DNA of 64,000 bases. Source: Dactylorhiza incarnata. Lineage: Eukaryota; Streptophyta; Magnoliopsida; Asparagales; Orchidaceae. A model generated the notes under the pieces. That model had not been told where the DNA came from, did not search any database, and was given only the letters and a program-made list of their open reading frames with translations. The stretch lies in assembly GCA_033032865.1 (NCBI GenBank), contig JAWHQI010000005.1, forward strand, positions 5,604,001 to 5,668,000, written 5' to 3'. A program made the translations under genes and the position numbers. This document shows positions 10,030 through 20,376 of the stretch, piece after piece. How positions within the stretch are numbered: position 1 is the first letter of the stretch; every line of letters begins with the position of its first letter.

Positions 10030-12857
10030 GCAATCTGCTTCTATTGTCCCATCTGAGTGGATCATCGACTTGGGTGTTATCGATCATATGACGGGGGCGT
10101 CATCAGGTTTTACCTCAAACACCCCCTTTCGGGATGTGATAAAGTCATCACTTCTAATGTCTATCTTTCTTCTATAACAGGCAAAGGAACTATTTTTGTT
10201 CCCCTGTCATGCCTCTCAATTATGTCTTGCATATCCCTACATTTCCTCGCAATTTACTTTCTATTAGTCGCTTGACTACATCCTTAAACTGCTCTGTAAC
10301 ATTTTTCCCTGATAGTTGTGTTTTTCAGAATCTGGCAATGAAGCAGCGTATTGGCAGTGGTAGGAACTCTATGGGCATGTACGTCTTCAACCATCCTCCT
10401 GTTCAAGCTCTCTCCAGTATCTCTGCACCCACTTCTGTAGATGTTCAACGTTGGCATCAACGTCTCGGGCATCCGTCTCCCAGTTATCTTCTTAAGATGT
10501 TTACTATATTTTCCAAATGTTCAGACAAGTTTGTTTGTGATGCTTGTAGTTTTTCTAAACATGTTCGGCATACTCCGACTAATGTATCTTCCCCCGGTAC
10601 TATTCCTTTTGATATTATTCACACCGATGTTTAGGGACCTTCCCATGTTACTTCTTTCTCTAGTCACCGCTGGTTTGTTACATTTATTGATTGTTTTTCT
10701 CACACTACATAGATGTATTTATTACAAAAAGAGTAACGGGTTTCACTGTTTTCAACTCTTCCATAAGATGGTCAACACTCAGTTGGACTGTAAAATTTGT
10801 GTCCTTCGCAGAGACAATGGAGGGGAATAAGACGATCGTGGTGTATTTGGTACTTATCTTGCTGACCATGGGATCCTCCATCAAACCACATGCGTTCACA
10901 CTTCTACCCAAAATGGTGTAGCTGAACGAAAAAATAAACACATGCTCGACGTCACTCGGTACCTCCTCGTTTCTATGGATCTTCCAAAATCTTACTGGGG
11001 TGAAGTGGTCCTCACTGCAGCATACCTCATTAATCATCTTCCCTCCAGTACATTACAATATGTCTCCCCTCTATCCCGATTGTCCACCAAATGTGTAGTC
11101 CACGCATCTCATTTACGTCCCCGTGTGTTCGGATGTGTATACTTTGTCCGCATTCATTCACACACTCGTGATAAATTGAATGCACGTTCCCTTAAATGTG
11201 GTTGGCTACTCCTCCACTACGAAAGACTATCGTTGTTATCATCCCGCCTCTCGCCATTTCTTCTTGTACCATGGATGTGACATTCCGTGAAGGGGAAACC
11301 TTCTTTGGCACACGTCAAGGTGAGCAGGACAACACCGATGTTGACGTCGATCCAACTATTCCCCTTCCCGTCATTCCACATACTCTCTGTTCTACTGTGC
11401 CATCACACCCTCCTACTGTGGATCCAACTACTCATGTCCAGCCTATAGTCACTGTTGTTTCGGGACTTATTTCTCCTTTTCCTCTGGTCTATCAGATACG
11501 TAATGTTGGTGTTAAGGTGTTACAAACCCCTGTCATTCCACCACAACCGATACACTCTTCTGAACCAGACTCTGATGAAGACCTCCATCAACCTCTCTTA
11601 CATTGGAAAGGTAAGTCGACCTCTTCTACTTACCCAATTGCAAATTATATCTCATATCACAATTTGACAGAGACACATAGAGCCTTCATCTCCTCTCTGG
11701 CCTCTGCTCGTATTCCTAACACTTGGCAGGAAGCAATAATTATACCAGAATGGAGAAAGACAATGGAAGAAGAGATGTCAGCATTGGAGAAGAACCAGAC
11801 TTGAACTCTATCACACCTCCCATCTGGAAAGAAACCTATTGGCTCTAAATGAGTATTCTCTGTCAAGCAGAATCAAGAAGATGTCGTTGAGAGAGACAAG
11901 GCACGTCTTACTACTTAAGGATATACTCAAACCCATGGTGTGGATTATCATGAGACGTTTGCGGCAGTTGCTAAAATGGACTATCGCATTATTATATCAT
12001 GTGTTGCATGTCTTGGATGGGATCTCTAGCAAATGGATGTTAAAAATGCTTTTCTACATGGCGATCTTGAAGAGGAGGTATACATGAAGTTTCCGCCGAG
12101 TTTCTTGAAATAAGGGGCAGAAGGGAAAGTTTGTCAACTCCAAAAATTTTTCTATGGGTTGAAGCAATCTCCCAGGGCTTGATTTGGAAATTTTCAAAAG
12201 GTCGTGATCTTATTGGGATACAAACAGGGTCACTCCAATGATACCCTCTTTGTTAAGAGGAATGCAGAAAAGATGGTTGTTCTCATCGTCTATGTCGACG
12301 ATATCATCATCACGGGAGATTATTTGGAAGAAATCACGAGGTTGAAAACACGCCTATACAAGGAGATTGAAGTTAAGGGCATAGGAAAGTTAAAATATTT
12401 CTTAGGAATTGAAGTTGCACGGTCTGCCCGTGGAATTTTCATTTCTCAAAGAAAATATATCATAGATCTACTAGAGGAAACAAAGATGCTTGGTTGTGCT
12501 CCGGCAGATACCCCCATCGAAAAAATTGTAAAATTGATGAAGACGGGGATGGTTAGAAGGTGAACTCCTCTAGTTATCAAAGATTGGTGGGAAGGCTAAT
12601 CAACCTCTCACACACTCTCCCTGATATCACACATTTTGTTGGGATCCTTAGCAAATACATGCATTCTCCCAGAGTAAGACAACAGGAAGTCGTTATGAGA
12701 GTGCAACGGTAGCTGAAGAATCTCCTAGCCGAGGACTCCTATTCATTCGGAACAAGCATTTGAATGTTGAAGTATACATATGTTGATTGGGCTGGAAGAC
12801 AAGACGACCGAAAGTCAACCACCGGATATTGCTCCTTTGTTGGCAGAAACCTCGTGA
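10030..12857 (+). pseudogene. Copia pol (protease, integrase, RT, partial RNase H; retrotransposon 1)
   Basis: Order of readable blocks: protease SEWIIDLGVIDHMTG (about 10050; the active-site Asp-Ser-Gly reads Asp-Leu-Gly), GAG-pre-integrase WHQRLGHPSPSYLLKMF with CDACSFSKH (10450-10560), integrase core fragments (RDNGGE about 10810, later LPKSYWGEVVLTAAYLINHL 10980-11040), linker DVTFREGETFF (11277), RT (IPNTWQEAIIIPEW, DVKNAFLHGDLEEEVYM, YVDDIIITGD with YVDD at 12291-12302, LKYFLGIEVARS), and RNase H start (YVDWAGRQDDRKSTTGYCSF, LVTWQSRK). More than ten stops and frameshifts. The family would reverse-transcribe and integrate the element. Confidence 0.85.
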
Positions 12858-15770
12858 CATGGCAAAGTAGAAAAAGTAAAAAAGGAAAGTGCAGGAAAAA
12901 CAGAAATATTTTTATTTATTTCACATTAAAGTTGATACAAGATGAAGATAGCCCAACATGTCTACACATAAACGAAGGGCTTATCACAAAACTGAAGCAA
13001 AAAAAGTACAAGCCATAAGGCCGACTCATAACAGTATACTACAACTCTGTACAACGACTAACAAACTAACTCTACTTAAAATAAAACTGAAATTCTTCAT
13101 GCGGACACTCAGGGTCTCTGCACCTTTCTCGATGAGCATCCTCCACCTCGAGCACTGTTGTAGCAGCTTCGATCCAAAGGTGATACTTTTTCTCTTGCAG
13201 CGGAGAACATGGAGTACGTGGTTTACTTGGAACTGGGCTGACCTCTTCCATGACCTGTTTTGTTTTATTTTATAATTAGTCAAAGGACTAAGCGGTTTCT
13301 TATTTTACTTTTTATCACTGAAGGCGAGTTATTTAGAGGTTCTTGAGTCACTTTTTTTATTGCCTTTCTGCTTTATTAATTGCTATTCATTTCTTTCTTT
13401 GGATCTTATTCTATGTACATACCTTATGTTCCTTTCGTATGCACTTACTCTTTTTGTTACTCTATTACATATTGGGCAATTCATTATTTTATCTTCTTTA
13501 TTGGCACTGTTAAGGATGCATTGCTTTATTTATCTACGTGCCTTTTCATATTCGCACACATATAAATGTTTGAAACTTTATTTATCTGCATGCTTTTGCA
13601 TATTCGCACACATATAAATGCTTGAAACATGTCTTTTCATATTCGCGTGTTTACTTTCATTTAGTTTCATGTGGGAGGGCATTCACCTCACCTCCACTAT
13701 TGGGTATATCCTTAATATGGCCCATTTCATTTTGCATCGATGCATTAATAATTTACTTTCATTTTCTCTTTCTTATTATCACTTAGGAGACTTCATTATG
13801 CACTTAACTCGTCTCTAACATTATATAATGAGTTTAATATGAACAACTGTAGCAACAGTAGTGTAAGCAAATTAATTGACTAAAATTATGAAAATAAGAA
13901 CTCGCTGGAGCTTTCCCTTTTCTTGGATCCCTTCCGGAATCGTCATTGCGTCTCCCACCGCCTTGGGATGCCATGACCTATACAATTATTACCCTTAATT
14001 ATTAGGCGTTCTAATTCAAAGTAGCTCTTTTAAAAGTCAAATTGGCGCATTTAAACTTCTACATCGCTTGTCAATCCACTGCAGGCCGACGCATTAGGTT
14101 TCACTTGACCTAATTAGGTCAAATGAACCTTAATCGAACTAGGTGTTGGCTGCCCCAATTTTAAACAAGGGGGTTTTCACTAAATTTACAAAATTCAGCC
14201 TTGCTATTGGCTGCCCTTAACAAAATTAATGGGTAATTTCACTATTAAAGTGAGGGGGCTTCAAATCCCCAAGACATGCGTGCTGCCCTAAAGGATTTGA
14301 TGATAGAAATTGCTGCCCTAACAGGGAAACATGGGGTTTTGCTCCAATATAGTTGTAGAACCATCTAGGAATCTTATTATAGCTTGGAGAACTCTTAGAA
14401 TTTCAGAAATCCCTAAGATTATAACTAGGGTTCTACTGATTTTGCACAAAATTGCAAAATAATTTAGGTAATAGCATAAAGGACTATTTCAGAAACTTTT
14501 TACATAAAAAGGAACAAGAAAACTCAAACCTAGGGTTTCGGCCCTGCTCAAAATATGTCAAATCTTCACAAAAGAACTAAGAGGTGCAAGAAAAATCACG
14601 GAGAACGGAGGAGATTTGAGCTCTCAGAGGGGACTGGCGTCGGTCGGCTTCCGTCCGCCTGCTGGCTGCCGCTCGCGTGAAATGAAGGAGAAGGCATCGG
14701 GTTCGAGGTTTTAAGAGATATACGGCTGTCGCTATAGCCATATTTCTATTTCCGAAAATACCCCTCACTCACCTCTTTAAGAATGATGATAATATTGGCA
14801 TTATTAAACTCGTTATATAATTTTAGAGATGAGTTAAGTGCATAATGAAGTCTCCTAAGTGATAATAAGAAAAGGAAAATGAAAGTAAATTATTAATGCA
14901 TCAATGCAAAATGAAATGGGACATATTAAGGATGTAGCCAATAGTGGAGGTGGGGTAAATGTCCTCCCACATGAAACTAAATGAAAGTAAACATGTGAAT
15001 ATGAAAAGACATGTTTCAAGCATTTATATGTGTGTGAATATGCAAAGGCACAGATAAATAAAGTTTCAAACATTTATATGTGTGCGAATATGAAAAGGCA
15101 CACAGATAAACAAAGCATTGTATCCTTAACAGTGCCCAATGAAGAAGATAAAATAATGAATTACCCAATATGTAATAGGGTAACAGAAAAGAGTAAGTAC
15201 ATACGAAAGAAACAAAAGGTATGTACATAGAATAAGATCCAAGGAAAGAAATGAATAGCAATTAATAAAGCAGTAAGGCAATAAGAAAAGTGAATCAAGG
15301 ACATCTAAATAACTCACCTTAAGTGATGAAAAGGAAAATAAGAAACCTCTTAGTCCTTTGACTAATCGTAAATTAAAACAAAACAGGTCACGGAAGAGGT
15401 CAGTCCAGTTTCAAGTAAACCGCGTACTCCATGTTCTCCGCGGCAAGAGAAAAAGTATCGTCTCTGGATTGAAGCTGCTACAGCAATGCTCGAAGTGGTG
15501 GATGCTCATCGAGGTGCACAGACCCTGAGTGTCCGCATGAAAAATTTCAGTTTTATTTTAAGTAGACTCAGTTTGTTAGTCGTTGTACAGAGTTGTAGTA
15601 TACTGTTATGAGTCGGTCTTATGACTTGTACTTTTTCTGCTTCAGTTTTGTGATAAGCCCTTCGTTTATGTGTAGACATGTTGGGCTATCTTCATCTTGT
15701 ATCAACTTTAATGTGAAATAAATAAAAATGTTTCTGTTTTTCCTGCACTTTCCATTTTTACTCTGTCATG
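12858..15770. repeat. Large inverted repeat: two ~970-bp arms around a ~960-bp spacer
   Basis: The left arm (about 12858-13839) is matched in reverse complement by the right arm (about 14802-15770). The outer ends share GGAAAGTGCAGGAAAAACAG and the inner ends share GAGTTTAATA. Arms are clearly homologous over their full length with scattered differences and small indels. Each contains two to three units of about 50 bp around TATTCGCACACATATAAATG. The spacer (13840-14801) is unrelated, contains TTGGCTGCCC repeats, and I recognise no protein in it. No direct target duplication is visible, because similarity continues a little into the flanks. Copia 1 ends exactly at the left edge and does not resume on the right. 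It could be a foldback/long-TIR transposon or two same-family insertions in opposite orientation. Confidence 0.75.
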
Positions 15771-16014
15771 AATTTTATTTTAGCTGAAATGTTTCTGCCT
15801 GTTGCCTCTGAAGATAAATGATTATAAGGCAATGTTATTGTGGCGGTAGCCAAAATTAAGGGACCGTTACAATAGGTGTTATGATCCAGCCGTTAGTTAT
15901 CTAGTTAATTATTATTTTTATGGATTTGTATTGTGTTGTATGAGTCGTGTCATCATTAGGGTATTTAGGTTATTTTAGTAGTTTATGCATTTCTATGTGT
16001 TTACAGTTGTGTCA

Positions 16015-17040
16015 TCCGGGACCCATGTCATGTATGAAATGAATGAAGCAATGAAATATCAACTTTCTATTATCTCTCTAAAATTCCTCTCCCTCTCTCT
16101 CTCTAACCATCTTCTTCCCTCTAGGGTTTCTTCTCCTTCTCCCCCAAGCTTTCTTCTAACTTCTCCTCCTCTACCTCCATTTTAGGGCTTGCACTTGTAT
16201 CCCCGCCTCCATTGATCCCCAACAAAACAAGCTCATAACATCTTAGTATTAGAGCCCTCCTTCCTTGGCTAGACACTTCCGCTGTCCTCACAAAGCCTTC
16301 GCCGAGTTCATTCCAGCAGCCACATCTTCTCCTTCGACACCAGCAGCAAAGAAACTCCTCTGCTAGCAGCGGCAGATTCGACGTTTCGCTTTCGTCGATC
16401 GCTCTCCATCGACTCTTCCTCGACACGTAGCTTCCGTCGATCTCTTCCGTCAATCGATCGCGTGCAAGCTATCCCTGCTTCGTCTTCCCTCGTCGATCCT
16501 GCGTGAGAATCTCAAACCACACGCACCCATGTCATGTATGAAATGAATGAAACAATGAAATATCACCTTTCTCTTATCTCTCTAAAATTCCACTCCCTCT
16601 CTCTCTCTAACCATCTTCTTCCCTCTAGGGTTTCTTCTCCTTCTCCCCCAAGCTTTCTTCTAACTTCTCCTCCTCTACCTCCATTTTAGGGCTTGCCCTT
16701 GTATCCCCTCCTCCATTGATCCCCAACAAAACAAGCTCATAACATCTTGCTATCAGAGCCCTCCTTCCTCGACTCAACACTTCCGCTACTCATCACTTCC
16801 ACTGTCCTCACAATGCCTTCACCGAGTTCATTCCAGAAGCCACTTCTTCTCCTTCGACACCAGCAGCAAAGAAACTCATCTACTAGCAGCGGCAGATTCG
16901 ACGTTTCACTTTCGTCGATCGCTCCCCAGCGACTCTTCCTCGACGCTTCGCTTCCGTTAATCTCTTCCATCAATAGATCTCGTGCACGCCAACCCTGCTT
17001 CGTCTTCCCTTGTCGATCCTGCATGAGAATCTCAAACCGC
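16015..17040 (+). repeat. ~505-bp tandem duplication of LTR end plus leader
   Basis: The stretch from ACCCATGTCATGTATGAAATG (about 16020) through the LTR end (16240), PBS region and leader to about 16525 is repeated from about 16525 to 17040. The second copy has its own LTR-end CATAACA at 16744 and the better preserved PBS-like TCTTGCTATCAGAGCC. This gives the element one and a half LTRs at its 5' side. Small differences between the copies show the duplication is not brand new. Confidence 0.75.
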
Positions 17041-17494
17041 ACGCACCTCCTGCTCTCTCTCGGGCAACGCCTCGACAGCTCAGGGTCGACGCTAGACAGA
17101 AACTGCTTCCTCTCACGTCAGGCTCAGGCTTCCGACAACATGCCTCTCCGCCTTCTGCGTTCTGTCGCTCATCTGCGACTCGCCCCCCTGGCCGAAAGAT
17201 CTTCATCGAACCGCCCAGTCCAACCCGTCAAACCCAGTGCCGCTCTTTTGTTGTTATCGTGCAGCCTACACACTGATCCGCCCCAAGCCAGCTCCGCCTT
17301 TCCAAGTCCTCGAGCCCTTCAAATTTTGAGTCGGAGTCCCATCCGCGTAGCCATCTTTTCTCCCATCCGTGCAGCCAGCTTTTCTCCCATCAGGCCGCCT
17401 GCATCGAGCCCCCCAAACCGCAGCAGGCTTTCCTAATTGATTGAATATTTTGGATAATTCTTAATTGAATTAAGTATATTCCTTAATTAATTGC

Positions 17495-18342
17495 GATGGG
17501 TATGCTACAACGCAACATAGAACTAAGTACCGCAAATGAAGCCACCCTTTGTTCGATGTTGTGGAAGATGATGAAGTCATTTCAGGCTTCCACATCTCGC
17601 CTCAACACCACATTCGACAAATTGGCGACTTCGGGACACTTCGGAGCCCCGCCTCTCCCAGAGTCGGCGACCTCCCAACCCGTGCATGCACCGTCATTTC
17701 CGCCCCAGCTTGCCCACTGATGACACCGACGATTACGCAAGTTGTCTCTCCAACGCTCGTCGATGTTCTTCACGCTCCGCAATCACCTCCAGTGAATTCT
17801 GCTCCGATGTTTTCCCCAGCCCCGCCAGTCGCCTCCCCGACCCATTATGACCGCCTCCCGATGCAGTTTCCACCGACGTCCATTCCGTCGTCGGCCATTC
17901 CACCGTCGGCCCCTGCCTTGCCAGTCCCTCCAGCCGCATCGCCACCCGCTCTGTCGGCCCTCGCTCCGCCGGCTTCCGCTATGCCACCTCCGGCCACCTC
18001 GATGCATCGTCTTCCGGCCCTGGCTCTGTTAATCCCTATGACCGCCTTGTTGTTGCGGCCTCGCTCTGCCACCCCTCCAGTCAAACTGGACCCCTTCTTA
18101 CCACCGGCCGATGTTCCATCGACCGCCCTGCCAATTCTACTTTCTGCTGCTCCGTCATACCAGCCGGCCTCATTCCTTCTGTCGCTCATCTTTCCAACGG
18201 CGCCATTACTACTCATAGCCACCAACGCCGCCGCAACACACTACTTGGCACTGTTTTGGTGCGAAATCAAGGAGCCAAAGGAGTCAATCATCCTATTGGT
18301 GTTCGAGCTTGATGGCAAGCTCGATTTCAAGGACAGGTGGAG
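17495..18342 (+). pseudogene. Gag-like N-terminus and proline-rich region of the LARD-like element
   Basis: A short frame begins MGMLQRNIELSTANEATLC at about 17496 and runs 74 codons, with a helical stretch like the start of plant retroelement gags. A second, 273-codon open stretch (17549-18370) in another frame is extremely rich in proline, alanine and serine and ends beyond the LTR start. I recognise no conserved domain, zinc knuckle or catalytic motif. Most likely this is leftover gag/linker sequence rather than a working gene; a captured host fragment cannot be excluded. Confidence 0.4.
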
Positions 18343-18449
18343 TGTTATGGTCCAGTCGTTAGTTATCTAGTTAATTGTTATTTTTATGTATTGTATTTAG
18401 TTGTATGAATCGTGTCATCATTAGGGTATTTAGGGTATTTTTGTGGTTT

Positions 18450-18506
18450 ATGCATTTCTATGTATTTAGGGTTTAGGGTTTAGGGTTTATGCATTTCTAT
18501 GTATTT
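18450..18506 (+). repeat. Plant telomere-like repeat between duplicated target copies
   Basis: 18465-18488 reads as slightly more than three units of TTTAGGG, the plant telomere repeat. On both sides lies the same 18 bases, ATGCATTTCTATGTATTT (18450-18467 and 18489-18506). The corresponding place in the 5' LTR of the same element has only one copy of this 18-mer and no TTTAGGG run. So the repeats were added after or during formation of this LTR copy. Confidence 0.8.
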
Positions 18507-18840
18507 TTGTGCTTCACCAATGCTCTGGATGCTGAATGAAGGAAGCATGGTTATGTGCACATAAATCAAAATGGATTCTTGGGTCTGCCCTCTCTGATGT
18601 CTTTGGCTTTGATTTGAGGGCATGATTCCGCAGCAAACGCGATGGTATAGGGGGCCACTATTTCAGTGGTACTCTGTGAGCAGCCACTTTGTGCATTTAT
18701 TGTCAAAGGTTAGGTCTTTCTCCTCTGAGAGAAGCCACTTTGTGCATAGTGCCAAAGGTTAGGTCTGTTTCCAATCTTCCCCCGCCCATACCCCCAATGA
18801 TTGGGGACTATATGGGTTCTGTTGTTGTTGTTGTTGTTGT
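18507..18840 (+). mobile_element. 3' tail of an RTE LINE (or RTE-derived SINE) with 18-bp TSD
   Basis: About 334 bp with no open frame, ending GGGGACTATATGGGTTCT followed by (GTT)n at 18821-18840, the typical end of plant RTE elements. It is flanked by ATGCATTTCTATGTATTT at 18489-18506 and 18841-18858, an 18-bp target duplication as made by target-primed reverse transcription. Internally GCCACTTTGTGCAT plus AAAGGTTAGGTCT recurs. It sits in the 3' LTR of the LARD-like element, so it is younger than that insertion. Confidence 0.8.
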
Positions 18841-19104
18841 ATGCATTTCTATGTATTTACAGTTGTGCCATCCAGGGTCCTATATATAGACCCGTGTCAT
18901 GTATGAAATGAATGAAACAATGAAATATCAACTTTCCCTTATCTCTCTATAATTCCTCTCCCCCTCTCTCTAACCCTCTTCTTCCCTCTAGGGTTTCTTC
19001 TCCTTCTCCCCCAAGGTTTCTTCTAACTTCTCCTCTACCTCCATTTTAGGGCTTGCCCTTGTATCCCCGCCTCCATCGATGCCCAACAAAACAAGCCCAT
19101 AACA

Positions 19105-19865
19105 ATAGACTAGTCAACTTATCTTTCATATTAGGCATCTTTAATTATCGTTTGAACTTTGTGTCGTTTTGTGGTTTTATGTTTAGTTGGACTTTTGTCT
19201 ATGATGGTTTAATTTTTGAATTAGTCTGGTTGTGTTTTCCAATTTACAAATAGTGTTTTTTTATTAAGGGGGGGGGCCTAAGGCACATGGAATCAAAAGT
19301 AAGAAAATATTTTTTCATTCCCTATCTTATATTTCTATTCAAGTCCTCTGCTAGGGTTCGAAGCTACCCATCAAGAGCTTTTGTATAGGACGCTGCAGCT
19401 AGAACCTCCCATCCTCAAGCAGTTATGATCTATGGATCTTAATAGTGCCCCCTCTTTTTTAAGGGTTCGAACATATGAACTCAATTTAATAGATTTAAGT
19501 CAATACCACTCAACCAAGTTGACCATATCTTATTCAATCTAATTAAACATAAACAATAATCCCTGAATATATTCCTTTAAATGATTACTAGTCATGTAAA
19601 ACCCATGCAAAACAAATCATTTTGCCTAAAGCTAATAAAAACAAATGAAAGTTATTTTAATCCCAACTGGACATAACACAACGGTTTGAATTTTTTTTTA
19701 ACTTTCAAGGACTTAGCATGATCATTTATTAAGTGACGACAAGTCTATTTAGCTGCATTCACTTTGCACTGCAATGTTACACCAAACATTTCATTTTCCA
19801 GCAATTAATCACACCTCCAAACACAATAAACAAAAACAAACAAAAAATGCAATAGAAGAATTTAC
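19105..19865 (-). other. Intron / flank downstream of the last visible EF1B-gamma exon
   Basis: AT-rich DNA without coding signal. Its right end is the minus-strand splice donor GTAAAT next to the exon at 19866. It would be the intron after the exon ending VAIKG. There is a G-run at 19268-19276. I see no further EF1B-gamma exon here or to the left. Confidence 0.55.
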
Positions 19866-20376
19866 CTTTAATTGCAACTTCACGAAAGTTCGTCTTTGTG
19901 TTCGAGTACAACCTCTTCCAATCATCGAGTATCATCTTACTCGGAGGCAACAGATCGAGTGGATTTTTCTCCTTGGGCTTGGGCGCCTCCTCCTCCTCCT
20001 CTATAACAGCTTCTACTACCTTCGGCTGTGGAACTTCTTTCTTCGCCTGCTTCACCTCCTTGTTCTTTAAGGATTCCTTGGGCTGACCAAGAGATTTCCC
20101 TGATTGGATAGGAGGAACGGAGTCCACCTGCTTCAACTCACCCATGACTCTCTGGAAATTGGGCTGGTTAACTATAGTCCAAACGTATCTTTCGACATGA
20201 GGAAATTCCGATGTAAAACTCTTTGTCATGACCCGAGAAAATCCATAATATAAGTTGCAACCCATAATGATGTCGGCTAATGTAACTGAATGGCCAACTA
20301 GGAATGTTTTGGTAGCAAGATGAGTATTCAAAGCGCCCAATGCCTTCTTCAAAAGAGTAATTCCACGTTCCTCAAA
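19866..20376 (-). CDS. EF1B-gamma: EF1B-gamma exon (GST C-terminal domain, linker, start of EF1G domain)
   Basis: 511 bp, open throughout: FEERGITLLKKALGALNTHL through LADIIMGCNLYYGF, an acidic/lysine linker, and KNPLDLLPPSKMILDDWKRL to EVAIKG. It ends in phase 1 at donor GTAAAT. The translated frame runs on into the intron but the family sequence stops at VAIKG. The lysine/glutamate linker is shorter than in many homologues. Confidence 0.9.

Larger units (their letters stand above)
5861..12857 (+). mobile_element. Ty1/Copia retrotransposon 1, 3' end missing, with nested LINE
   Basis: A short LTR (5861-6017, starting TGTAAAGACC, end probably decayed from CA to CG), a PBS (TGGTATCGGAGAG at 6021-6033), and a leader with many CGAGCTCTGCG-like repeats are followed by gag at 9006 and pol in Copia order: protease, integrase, RT, RNase H. 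The leader is split by the RTE LINE at 6411-8766. The element stops inside RNase H at about 12857, where the large inverted repeat begins; the rest of RNase H, the polypurine tract and the 3' LTR are absent. It is closely related to the Copia at 43335-47812. Confidence 0.85.
15877..19104 (+). mobile_element. Complete non-autonomous LTR retrotransposon (LARD-like)
   Basis: 5' LTR 15877-16240 and 3' LTR 18343-19104 both start TGTTATG and end CATAACA. The PBS region after the 5' LTR reads TCTTAGTATTAGAGCCC, and in a duplicated copy TCTTGCTATCAGAGCCC, a variant of the tRNA-Met type. A purine-rich tract (AAGGACAGGTGGAG) precedes the 3' LTR. Flanks ATAGG and ATAGA share ATAG, fitting a 5-bp duplication with one change. 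There is no protease, RT or integrase; the inside holds only a gag-like and proline-rich stretch. The 3' LTR is longer because of telomere-like repeats and an RTE tail inserted in it. Confidence 0.85.

Noticed and set aside
17549..18370. 273-codon Pro/Ala-rich open frame as a host gene
   Set aside because: No conserved domain, low complexity, and it runs over the 3' LTR start of the LARD-like element. Kept only as element interior.
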